45,295 bases of DNA from an uncultured Lachnospiraceae bacterium. Lineage in GTDB: Bacteria > Bacillota > Clostridia > Lachnospirales > Lachnospiraceae. The position numbers and the translations under genes are program-made. The stretch spans positions 1 through 45,295 of the forward strand of contig CAJTSD010000029.1 in NCBI GenBank assembly GCA_910578795.1, in the 5' to 3' direction. Shown in pieces: positions 33,042 through 40,478 of this stretch. Each line of letters opens with the position of its first letter. Positions within the stretch are counted from its first letter, which is position 1. The notes under the pieces were generated by a model, which did not search any database, was not told where the DNA came from, and was given only the letters and a program-made list of their open reading frames with translations.

Positions 33042-34473
33042 ATTCCACGCTCTCCTTCGGTATGATAAGACTTACATAATCGTCCATATTCCACAAATAC
33101 TCGTCGTCCACAATAAAATCCTCATCCTCATCAGTACGTACGACATAACTGTAATGGTCTCCTTTGTAAATCAGGTTGATAATGTGTCCGCGCAAAAGCC
33201 CTGCCTCTTTATCATCGCTCATCTCAATGCACTCCGGTTTAATTGACACAATAATCCGTACCGTTTCCGCGTCAATCATATCCCCGTGGGCATCGGTCAG
33301 CACACCGTCGGAATTGTAGGACGCATTGGGAAACAGCTCCGTCAGGTCACAGGACAGCGCACCGTTTAAAAACTGCAGACTATAGTCCTTGTTTAAACCG
33401 GTCTCAATACGGTTTACCACATCCTCGGCAAGCATGATATGAATCCCCTCTGGCTCTATCATAATGCCGACCTCGCTTCCTTCCTCCGCCTTTTTCGTGG
33501 ACTGTACCACAATCTCATTTTTACCGGACAACACGGTAATTTCATAATGCACGCCCTTAAAAATAACAGATGTTACTTTCCCTTTAATCGTTCCCTCAGC
33601 CGGCGATGTGATAATGACATCTTCCGGGCGCACTACCGCATCAATCATTGTTCCGTGCTCCACATCATCCACGCACACAAACTCTGCACCGCAAAAACGG
33701 ACGCGGTATTTCCCCGTCATAATTCCGCTGAAAATATTGCTTTCCCCAATAAAATCGGCGACAAAAGCATTTTTGGGTTCATTATAAATGTCCTCTGGCG
33801 TACCCGTCTGCTGAATTTTCCCCTCAGACATCACGACAATTTTGTCGGACATGGTAAGCGCCTCCTCCTGATCGTGCGTCACATAAATAAACGTGATGCC
33901 CAGCTTCTGATGCATGCTCTTTAACTCCAGCTGCATCTCCTTGCGCATCTTTAAATCAAGCGCGCCAAGCGGTTCATCCAAAAGCAGAATCTGCGGTTCG
34001 TTTACAATCGCTCTTGCAATCGCGATACGCTGCTGCTGTCCGCCAGAGAGCGTGCCGATTGTCCGGTCCTCAAAGCCCTCAAGGTCTACCATTTCAAGCG
34101 CCTTTTTGACTTTTTTGACAATCTCCGCCTTCGCAAGCTTTTTCAGCTTTAAGCCAAACGCAATATTGTCAAATACATTGAGATGCGGAAACAGTGCATA
34201 ACGCTGAAACACCGTATTAATCGGACGTTTATTGGGCGGAAGGTCGCCGATGTCTTTGCCGTTTAACAAAAGTTCCCCCTCCGTCGGCTTGTCAAAGCCC
34301 GCAATCATGCGCAGCGTCGTCGTTTTTCCGCAGCCGGACGGTCCCAAAAAGGTTACAAACTCTCCTCTTTTTATCGTAAGGTTAAAATCCTCCACCACAC
34401 GAAAGCCGTCGTCAAATGTACGGCTTATATTTCTCAACTCTATGATGTTTTCCCCTGATGTAGTATGCTCCAA
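33025..34473 (-). CDS. potA: PotA-type polyamine ABC transporter ATPase with extended C-terminus
   Basis: A 482-residue ATPase. Walker A GPSGCGKT is at residues 44-51, the signature LSGGQ at 142-146 and Walker B ILLLDEP at 162-168. The C-terminal part is about 100 residues longer than usual PotA: a TOBE domain (about 240-350) is followed by a lower-similarity insert and a second TOBE-like half (HIINLIYKGDHYSYVVRTDE). The start is a TTG (34471-34473) with AAGGAGG 7 nt upstream. First gene of the pot operon. Confidence 0.93.
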   Translation of the reverse strand: MEHTTSGENIIELRNISRTFDDGFRVVEDFNLTIKRGEFVTFLGPSGCGKTTTLRMIAGFDKPTEGELLLNGKDIGDLPPNKRPINTVFQRYALFPHLNVFDNIAFGLKLKKLAKAEIVKKVKKALEMVDLEGFEDRTIGTLSGGQQQRIAIARAIVNEPQILLLDEPLGALDLKMRKEMQLELKSMHQKLGITFIYVTHDQEEALTMSDKIVVMSEGKIQQTGTPEDIYNEPKNAFVADFIGESNIFSGIMTGKYRVRFCGAEFVCVDDVEHGTMIDAVVRPEDVIITSPAEGTIKGKVTSVIFKGVHYEITVLSGKNEIVVQSTKKAEEGSEVGIMIEPEGIHIMLAEDVVNRIETGLNKDYSLQFLNGALSCDLTELFPNASYNSDGVLTDAHGDMIDAETVRIIVSIKPECIEMSDDKEAGLLRGHIINLIYKGDHYSYVVRTDEDEDFIVDDEYLWNMDDYVSLIIPKESVEYAVKK

Positions 34474-34536
34474 TCCTGTTCCTCCTTAATATTTTTTCAT
34501 AATAACGAATTTATTCGTTTTCCCTATAACGCTATG

Positions 34537-34567
34537 AGAGCTGCCGCATTAGCGGCAGCTCTTTTTT
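34537..34567 (+). terminator. Plus-strand terminator-like hairpin between pfp and potA
   Basis: An 11-bp stem AGAGCTGCCGC/GCGGCAGCTCT with loop ATTA, followed by T6 on the plus strand. On the minus strand, the direction of both flanking genes, no T-run follows. It would therefore stop antisense transcription, or act only as a stem for the pfp mRNA end. Confidence 0.6.
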
Positions 34568-34572
34568 CTGAA

Positions 34573-35808
34573 TTATTTGCCGGGTCGATACAAATGACGC
34601 GGAATGCCGTCCACCATGATTGGCGCTACATCCCCCTGTATGAGCGGGCGCACATATGTGATAAAGTCCTCTGTCACATAATCGCCCTCACTGTTTAACC
34701 AATTCCGCGGCACAAGTTTTTCATCGTTTGCAATTTTATGCACATCTTTTACTTCCGTTCCGCACTGGTACGGATCGTCCGAATGGCGCACAAGCACAAC
34801 CATTTTTCCGGAATCACCCTCATCAGCTGCCTTGACTGCCGCACCGCCTACCTGATACGCCTCCAAAATGTCCACTCTTGAGCAAAGATGGGATGCCGCA
34901 CGCTGCAATGTACTCAGCTCGATTGCCCTTGTTTTGCAGCCAAGCTCTGCCGCAATAAAGCCTGCAAGATAGCTTGCCGTACCTGTCAGCTGTTTATGTC
35001 CGAACGCATCTACAAAATCCGCGCTGTTTCCAAGCTCACAGACATACTTGCCGTCAGCAGTCTTGATACCCTCTGATACCGCGACAACAACCGAATATTT
35101 TTTCGCTAAAAGTTTTTTCACTTTTTCCTTAAACTTCTTAATATCAAATGAAAGCTCCGGAAGATAAATCATATCGGGACCGATGCAGTCCTCTCCCTTT
35201 GCAAGCACCGCCGCGCCCGTAAGCCATCCGGCGTTTCTTCCCATAATCTCTATGATTGTGACAAGCCCTTTTTCATATTTCAGGCAAAGGCTGTCGCGCA
35301 CGATTTCCTTTACGGACGTACCAATATATTTAGCCGCACTGCCGTAGCCGGGCGTATGGTCTGTGAGCGCAAGGTCATTGTCAATCGTCTTCGGGCAGCC
35401 GATAAAACGGATTTCGCTTCCTGTCAGAATGGCGTAATCGGAAAGCTTCTTAATCGTATCCATTGAATCGTTTCCACCAATGTAGATGAGCGCCTCAATA
35501 TTAAGCTTGTTGAGTATCGCAAAGATTTTTTCATACACGGACATATCTTTATGGATGTCAGGAAGCTTATAACGGCAGGAACCAAGATATGCCGCAGGTG
35601 TTCGCTTTAAAAGCTCCACATCCAAATCATTCGTGATATGCTCCGACAGATCAATATAAGTCTCCTCCATCAGTCCCTGTATTCCGTTTAACATTCCGTA
35701 GACCTTTTTTGCGCCACGGTCAATCGCTGTCCGGTATACCCCCGCGAGACTTGAGTTAATCGCAGCGGTAGGTCCGCCTGACTGTCCGACAATTACATTA
35801 CCCTTCAT
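34573..35808 (-). CDS. pfp: PPi-type 6-phosphofructokinase
   Basis: A 411-residue phosphofructokinase. The nucleotide/PPi loop reads GQSGGPTAAIN, and the discriminating motifs are GGNDSMDT and CPKTIDND. The Asp after GGN (instead of the Gly of ATP enzymes) and the Lys in PKTIDND are the pattern of diphosphate-dependent enzymes. It phosphorylates fructose 6-phosphate in glycolysis. The ATG at 35808 has GGAGG 9 nt upstream; an ATG 9 nt earlier overlaps that site. It follows the secreted-protein gene by 27 nt and may be co-transcribed. Confidence 0.9.
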   Translation of the reverse strand: MKGNVIVGQSGGPTAAINSSLAGVYRTAIDRGAKKVYGMLNGIQGLMEETYIDLSEHITNDLDVELLKRTPAAYLGSCRYKLPDIHKDMSVYEKIFAILNKLNIEALIYIGGNDSMDTIKKLSDYAILTGSEIRFIGCPKTIDNDLALTDHTPGYGSAAKYIGTSVKEIVRDSLCLKYEKGLVTIIEIMGRNAGWLTGAAVLAKGEDCIGPDMIYLPELSFDIKKFKEKVKKLLAKKYSVVVAVSEGIKTADGKYVCELGNSADFVDAFGHKQLTGTASYLAGFIAAELGCKTRAIELSTLQRAASHLCSRVDILEAYQVGGAAVKAADEGDSGKMVVLVRHSDDPYQCGTEVKDVHKIANDEKLVPRNWLNSEGDYVTEDFITYVRPLIQGDVAPIMVDGIPRHLYRPGK

Positions 35809-35835
35809 TTTGTTCATCCTCCATCTTATTCATTT

Positions 35836-36933
35836 TTATTTATATACCAGTGCATATGCCGCTGTTGGTGTATTTGTGGCAAATGTAATGGTATTATCAT
35901 CTGAATCTAGATCATCAAAAATGTTCACAACACCGTTTCCGATGCCAAGAAGCCGAAAACTCCTGCCCGGCAGCTGAAACTCCTGCGGAATTGTAAGAAC
36001 ATACTTAAGTTCATTTTGCGTCTGAATCACCTGATTTTCAACAACAATATCATAAGTCCTTGTAACAACACGCGCATTTTTATTGACTGCAACGTTAAAC
36101 GTTGCCGCAAAAGTATAATCTTCAATAAATGCTGCATATGCTTCAAGACATGCTCTGCCCTGAAATCTTTTCTGTGCCGAAACAATCAAAGATGCATCCA
36201 AGGTTTCCGCAGAAAGCCTGCATATTGGCGTTGCGATACCTCCATTGCTATAAGTTTCAATGTTTTCCCACGGCACATCTTTCTCAGGAGGAATATCCGT
36301 TTCTTCATTCGGCAGTCTTTTCACCTTCTCCCCTGCATAATATACATTAGGAACCGTAGGGTTGGTGCTGTTTTGGAACTCCCGCGCTTTCGCCGGAGAA
36401 TCCATAATCCAACTTGCGCCATTATAATTCGTCTGTGCCATTGCCTTAATACTATCGAAGCTTGTATACGGGATTGTTCCAATCATTTCCGTGTTTACTG
36501 CCCCATCATGCAGGCGGTAAACCGGTTTATAGCATATTTTATCAAAACATGTTGCATCCTTTATAAACGTACTTGTATACATATTAATATAACGCAGCTT
36601 AGGCATATCATAGAATGCATACTTTCCGATAGAGGTAATGGTTTCTGCAATATACACACGCTCCGCGTCAGTATTTGCCCACGGTCTTTCATAAAGTTTC
36701 CAAAAATCGCAGTCAGGAATCTCACCCGTTCCATAAATGTAGATTTCTTTATTCTCCATTTTAACACTGATATCCGTGCCCTCAAGATAATGCCAGCCGT
36801 TTCCGGGATGTGACCAAACAAGTTCCTTGGCATGCACGTCAAACGGCTCGTAACCCGTAAACGTCATTGTTATTACCAATACAAACGCTGTTGCCAAAAT
36901 CCGTTTAAAAATCTGTTTGAAACCTTTTTTCAT
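35836..36933 (-). CDS. Secreted protein with leucine-rich-like patch, function unknown
   Basis: A 365-residue protein with a Sec signal peptide (about residues 8-30, cleaved near FDVHAKE) and no cell-wall anchor or TM helix at the C-terminus. Residues about 80-115 (VYIAETITSIGKYAFYDMPK) look like a BspA-type LRR_5 repeat. The rest is not recognised; residues 255-365 are beta-rich. The ATG at 36933 has AGGAGG 9 nt upstream. It is divergent to the chemoreceptor gene and 27 nt ahead of pfp. Any adhesion role would be a guess. Confidence 0.7.
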   Translation of the reverse strand: MKKGFKQIFKRILATAFVLVITMTFTGYEPFDVHAKELVWSHPGNGWHYLEGTDISVKMENKEIYIYGTGEIPDCDFWKLYERPWANTDAERVYIAETITSIGKYAFYDMPKLRYINMYTSTFIKDATCFDKICYKPVYRLHDGAVNTEMIGTIPYTSFDSIKAMAQTNYNGASWIMDSPAKAREFQNSTNPTVPNVYYAGEKVKRLPNEETDIPPEKDVPWENIETYSNGGIATPICRLSAETLDASLIVSAQKRFQGRACLEAYAAFIEDYTFAATFNVAVNKNARVVTRTYDIVVENQVIQTQNELKYVLTIPQEFQLPGRSFRLLGIGNGVVNIFDDLDSDDNTITFATNTPTAAYALVYK

Positions 36934-36978
36934 AACCATTATCCTCCTTTCGTCAATTTACTGTAAGCGGCTGTTTTT

Positions 36979-37007
36979 AGTGTATAATTTTACAAAAATT
37001 TTGTCAA
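36979..37007 (-). promoter_or_regulatory. Predicted sigma-A promoter of the secreted-protein/pfp unit
   Basis: Minus-strand -35 TTGACA (37002-37007, consensus) and -10 TACACT (36979-36984) with a 17-nt spacer, about 45 nt before the ATG. Confidence 0.65.
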
Positions 37008-37070
37008 CTATAATAAGCTTAAAGTTTGCTTAATCTTCCCAAAAAACCGCTTTATATTCCCCATTCCATA

Positions 37071-37099
37071 TTGCATTTTCCCTTTTCCTATTTTATAAT
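37071..37099 (+). promoter_or_regulatory. Predicted sigma-A promoter of the chemoreceptor gene
   Basis: Plus-strand -35 TTGCAT (37071-37076, weak) and a consensus -10 TATAAT (37094-37099) with a 17-nt spacer. Transcription would start near 37106, giving a leader of about 215 nt. No sigma-D (TAAA/GCCGATAT) site was found. Confidence 0.5.
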
Positions 37100-37107
37100 A
37101 CCATTAA

Positions 37108-37240
37108 CTGCCAGTTCCGAAAGGAGTGCGGTTTCGCCGTATCGGAGGTGTCCGGTCTCACATGGATTATCCCGGGAACACGCTCCGGCTGACAGTGTTA
37201 TGCCCATTCGGGCAAGTATAATGCCTGTCGGCATTATATC
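37108..37240 (+). ncRNA. Structured 5' leader of the chemoreceptor mRNA (possible cis-regulatory RNA)
   Basis: The leader holds at least four stems. TCCGA/TCGGA encloses a small GCGG/CCGT hairpin (37116-37146). CGGAGGTGTCC pairs with GGGAACACGCTCCG (37143-37187, two bulges). GCCC/GGGC forms a hairpin (37202-37213). TATAATGCC/GGCATTATA forms a 9-bp stem (37217-37238). Stems 1 and 2 compete for a few bases. It is not a terminator, since no T-run follows. I could not match it to the c-di-GMP (GEMM) or other riboswitch consensus I know. Confidence 0.45.
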
Positions 37241-37319
37241 CAAATCATACTATATTACAATAAAACGGCTGGATATTGTTATCGGAATGTCCAAGCTCTG
37301 CAAACAGGGGGACGATAAA

Positions 37320-39290
37320 ATGAAAAGCATTCGAACCAAAATAACATTATGCCTCATTCTGACCGTTTTGGTAGCACTCATCGCATGCGGATCTTCCAGT
37401 ATTTCACTGAATTACAACAGCACGATGTCCACGGTGGAGTACATGATGAGCGAAACCGCAGTCCTTGCGGCAGGACGTGTCGAACAGGAACTGTTGGCAT
37501 ACAAAAACGTTGTTACGGATACTGGATGTGTTCCGCAGCTTTCCGATCCGAATGTGTCATTGGACGAAAAAAAGAAAATCATTGACGAGCGCTGTGCCAT
37601 GCATGATTTCCAACGCGGAAATATCATCGGTCTGGACGGCATCAGTATTTTTGACCAAAAAGATTACTCCGACCGTGAATATGTACAACAGGCAATGCAG
37701 GGGAATGTCTATGTGTCGGAGCCGCTCATCAGTAAAATTACCGGTGAACTGTCAATTATGGTTGCCGCGCCTATTTACGAGGACGGGGCTTACGGCGCAT
37801 CCATTGCCGGCGTCGTATATTTTGTTCCGCACGAAACCTTTTTGAACGATATTGTATCTGCTATCCAAATTGGCGAAAACAGCAGGGCATACATGATCAA
37901 TAAGTCTGGAGATACCATTGCGGACATTACCCTTGACACGATTACCGTGCAAAATATAGAAACAGAGGCGCAAAGCGATGCGTCGCTGCGCGAGCTTGCC
38001 GCAATCCACGCTAATATGCGGGAAGGACAAAACGGATTTGGAAGCTATGAAAGCGACGGACATAAAATGTTCGCGGCATATGCACCCGTCGCGGATACTG
38101 ACGGCTGGAGCATTGCCGTTACTGCGCCGCAGCTTAATTATCTTGCTGCAACCCGCGATGCGATGGTGGTTAATATCGCAGCCATCCTTATCGCCATATT
38201 TGTTTCAAGCGTTATTGCCCTCATATTGGCAAACAGCATCAGCAAGCCGATGAAGGCATGCGCAAAACGGATGAAGCTGTTGGTGGAAGGCGATTTGGAT
38301 ACGCCGATGCCAAAGATTAACAGCAAGGACGAAACCGGAATGCTCGCCAATTCCACAGCCGCACTAGTGGAAGGCTTGAGCACCGTCATCAACGATATCA
38401 GTTATCTGCTGAACGAGCTTGCAAATAAAAACTTAAATGTACGCACACAGCATGAGGACGTTTATGTCGGAAGCTTCCGCAACATCCTGATGTCCATGCG
38501 GAATATGAAAAATGCGCTGAGCGACGCCATGCGGCAGGTGAATTATTCCGCCGAGCAGGTATCTGCGGCGAGCGACCAGTTATCCGCAAGCGCCCAGACG
38601 CTCAGTCAGGGAACGACCGAGCAGGCAAGCTCCGTTGAAGAGCTTGCGGCGCAGGTAGGCGAAATTTCCGAACAGGCAAAGCATACCGCAAGCGGCGCGC
38701 TTGATGTGCGCAAACAGACACACCACGCAGGCGAAGAGGTTTCGCTTTGCAATCAGAAAATGCAGACGCTGATGGGTGCGATGGATGAAATTCGGACGCG
38801 TTCCGATGAAATTGAAAAAATACTGAAAACAATTGACGACATTGCCTTCCAAACAAACATTTTGGCATTAAATGCTGCCGTGGAAGCTGCAAGGGCAGGC
38901 GAGGCAGGCAAGGGCTTTGCCGTTGTCGCGGAAGAGGTCCGCAATTTGGCGGCAAAATCCGCGCAGGCAGCACAAAATACGTCGGAGTTGATTGAACACT
39001 CTACCAATGCAGTACATACCGGAACAGACATTGCAAAAGACACGGCGGATATTCTGCTGAATGTCGTGGACAGCATTCAGTCCGTGGTCGACTCTATTGA
39101 CAAGATTGCCACTGTTTCCAACGAACAGTCGGATGCCGTTTGGCAAATATCCGAAGGCATCAACCAAATATCCGCTGTCGTACAGAGCAACAGCGCCACT
39201 GCAGAGGAAGGCGCAGCTGCAAGCGAACAGCTTTCTGCAGAGGCAACCGTTCTGAAACAGTTGGTCAATCAATTCAAGCTTTCTTCGTAA
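37320..39290 (+). CDS. Methyl-accepting chemotaxis protein
   Basis: A 656-residue chemoreceptor. TM1 is at about residues 7-26, then an extracytoplasmic Cache-like sensor domain (about 30-280), TM2 (about 283-305), a HAMP domain (SISKPMKACAKRMKLLVEGD) and the signalling hairpin with the conserved tip (IDDIAFQTNILALNAAVEAA, RAGEAGKGFAVVAEEVRNLA). It would signal through CheA/CheW to the motor. The ATG at 37320 has AGGGGGA upstream; an in-frame ATG at 37026 would encode an unlikely 98-residue extension across the leader. It is the only plus-strand gene here. The ligand is unknown. Confidence 0.95.
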   Translation: MKSIRTKITLCLILTVLVALIACGSSSISLNYNSTMSTVEYMMSETAVLAAGRVEQELLAYKNVVTDTGCVPQLSDPNVSLDEKKKIIDERCAMHDFQRGNIIGLDGISIFDQKDYSDREYVQQAMQGNVYVSEPLISKITGELSIMVAAPIYEDGAYGASIAGVVYFVPHETFLNDIVSAIQIGENSRAYMINKSGDTIADITLDTITVQNIETEAQSDASLRELAAIHANMREGQNGFGSYESDGHKMFAAYAPVADTDGWSIAVTAPQLNYLAATRDAMVVNIAAILIAIFVSSVIALILANSISKPMKACAKRMKLLVEGDLDTPMPKINSKDETGMLANSTAALVEGLSTVINDISYLLNELANKNLNVRTQHEDVYVGSFRNILMSMRNMKNALSDAMRQVNYSAEQVSAASDQLSASAQTLSQGTTEQASSVEELAAQVGEISEQAKHTASGALDVRKQTHHAGEEVSLCNQKMQTLMGAMDEIRTRSDEIEKILKTIDDIAFQTNILALNAAVEAARAGEAGKGFAVVAEEVRNLAAKSAQAAQNTSELIEHSTNAVHTGTDIAKDTADILLNVVDSIQSVVDSIDKIATVSNEQSDAVWQISEGINQISAVVQSNSATAEEGAAASEQLSAEATVLKQLVNQFKLSS

Positions 39291-39295
39291 ATAGT

Positions 39296-39328
39296 AAACC
39301 ACCACACGATATGATGTGGTGGTTTTTT
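39296..39328. terminator. Bidirectional terminator between the chemoreceptor and spoIVB remnant
   Basis: An 11-bp stem AAACCACCACA/TGTGGTGGTTT with loop CGATATGA and T6 on the plus strand, 5 nt after the chemoreceptor stop. The stop codon of the spoIVB fragment lies in its flank. Confidence 0.9.
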
Positions 39329-39443
39329 AATGCCCCAGCATATCCTCAATAAAAATCCCGTATCCTTTTGTCGCGTCCTGCACAAGCACGTGCGTCACGG
39401 CGCCGACAAATTTACCGTTTTGGATAATTGGCGCACCACTCAT
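39327..39443 (-). pseudogene. spoIVB: C-terminal fragment of SpoIVB-type sporulation peptidase
   Basis: In one minus-strand frame, 38 codons read MSGAPIIQNGKFVGAVTHVL followed by VQDATKGYGIFIEDMLGH and a TAA stop. This matches the C-terminal end of SpoIVB (B. subtilis GMSGSPIVQNGK, GAVTHVFVNDP, GYGVHIE), including the catalytic serine in MSG(S/A)P. Upstream the frame stays open (about to 39540) but the residues (KKMEKSFYTSLDIS) no longer resemble SpoIVB, which normally has about 400 residues. The break therefore lies close to 39443. The rest of the gene may be beyond the mobile region or lost. Spo0A, the usual downstream neighbour, is absent. Confidence 0.8.
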
Positions 39444-39510
39444 GGATATGTCAAGACTGGTGTAAAAACTTTTTTCCATTTTTTTAAATGCCCTTTTGCG
39501 CCACTTATTA

Positions 39511-39585
39511 CTAATCCAAAGAATAAGAAGCCTTCAACATATCTGTCAAAAGCTTCTCCTTTGTATCATATTTATAGACTTTGTT
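39511..39585 (-). pseudogene. Short unidentified coding remnant
   Basis: After a stop, one minus-strand frame gives about 24 codons (KVYKYDTKEKLLTDMLKASY, then SLD and TAG). The composition looks protein-like but the family is not recognised. It lies between the PD-(D/E)XK gene and the spoIVB fragment. The rest of 39444-39601 shows no gene. Confidence 0.25.
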
Positions 39586-39601
39586 TCATAATGCGCTCTG
39601 G

Positions 39602-40417
39602 TTATGCACTCTTATTCTCCGCAAGTTCCCTGACTTTCTCCAACGGCAGACCTGTATATTGTGCAATCTTTTCAAGAGAAACCTGCCCGTCCCTGATCAT
39701 TTCAAGCACAATTTGAACCCTGACATCATCTCTCATTTCCTCCATTACACGACACATAGCCTCCACTCCTTTCTCATCTTCCTTCAGATACCGCATTTTC
39801 TTCGCAAGCTGCGAATAATACATATCTTCCGCCCTGATACAGGAAAAGTCATGCATGAGTCTCTCCAGCTCCGTTTCGTTCCCCTGTTTTGCGCCATTTA
39901 CATATATAGTATGCGCCCCATCGTCCACCGGAATGTACTTTCCTTGTACTGAAATGTACCTCTCTATTGGATATATCGGCGCACCAAGTCCGATTACATC
40001 ACTTTCAGTAATAAAAATAATATATGTTTCCGGTAATTCCTCCGGTTTCTGCCCCGGCTTTAAGATTGAGGCATCTAAAAGGCTGCTGTTATGTCTTGCT
40101 CTTTTAAATCCAGCGCCCCGGTCATCCCGCTGTATTTCAATATTTATTTCTGTTCCATTATCCTCCACAGCACGGACATCTAACTTTACCGAACGACCAT
40201 TCAGATTTTTCAGCTCATGCTGTGCATGGACACTTTTCACTTTCAAAGCAGGTTTATTCAGAATGATGCGTAAAATAAACTCCGTATCCTCTATATTATC
40301 TCTAAAGAAAGCAGATAAAAAATCATCATCCATAAGACGTAAACCACGCAGTCTCTGCAAATCCTGTTCATGCAACGCTGATCGCTGTTCATCGGAAGAA
40401 TCATAAGTATCATTCAT
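39602..40417 (-). CDS. PD-(D/E)XK nuclease family protein (Rpn/transposase_31-like)
   Basis: A 271-residue protein of the PDDEXK_2 (Rpn) group. The nuclease core shows D80 and the E94-x-Q96 pair (LDVRAVEDNGTEINIEIQRD), the Q replacing the usual K as in this family. Landmarks also include LLDASILKPGQ, YIIFITESDVIGLG and a C-terminal helix-turn-helix-like end (LEKIAQYTGLPLEKVRELAE). Relatives promote recombination or act as recombination-linked nucleases and are scattered in Lachnospiraceae genomes. AGGAGG precedes the ATG. It lies between the recombinases and the spoIVB fragment. Confidence 0.85.
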   Translation of the reverse strand: MNDTYDSSDEQRSALHEQDLQRLRGLRLMDDDFLSAFFRDNIEDTEFILRIILNKPALKVKSVHAQHELKNLNGRSVKLDVRAVEDNGTEINIEIQRDDRGAGFKRARHNSSLLDASILKPGQKPEELPETYIIFITESDVIGLGAPIYPIERYISVQGKYIPVDDGAHTIYVNGAKQGNETELERLMHDFSCIRAEDMYYSQLAKKMRYLKEDEKGVEAMCRVMEEMRDDVRVQIVLEMIRDGQVSLEKIAQYTGLPLEKVRELAENKSA

Positions 40418-40448
40418 TGGTAACTACAACCTCCTATCCTTCAATAAT

Positions 40449-40477
40449 ATTATACATTTTCCAATCACTTATTTCAA
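40449..40477 (-). promoter_or_regulatory. Strong promoter of the PD-(D/E)XK gene
   Basis: Minus-strand -35 TTGAAA (40472-40477), exactly 17 nt, then consensus -10 TATAAT (40449-40454). The -35 lies 2 nt past the recombinase-3 stop codon. The nuclease-like gene can thus be expressed apart from the recombinases. Confidence 0.8.
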
Positions 40478-40478
40478 T

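Noticed and set aside
37026..37319. In-frame N-terminal extension of the chemoreceptor (start at 37026)
   Set aside because: The 98 extra residues have no signal or TM pattern and span a promoter and strong RNA stems; the ATG at 37320 has a ribosome site and leads directly into TM1.
37108..37319. c-di-GMP-I (GEMM) riboswitch before the chemoreceptor
   Set aside because: The conserved GCAAACC / GACGCAAAGCC / tetraloop-receptor motifs are not present in the right order.
39444..39601. Insertion-sequence inverted repeat around the PD-(D/E)XK gene
   Set aside because: I found no matching terminal repeats or target-site duplication within the window.
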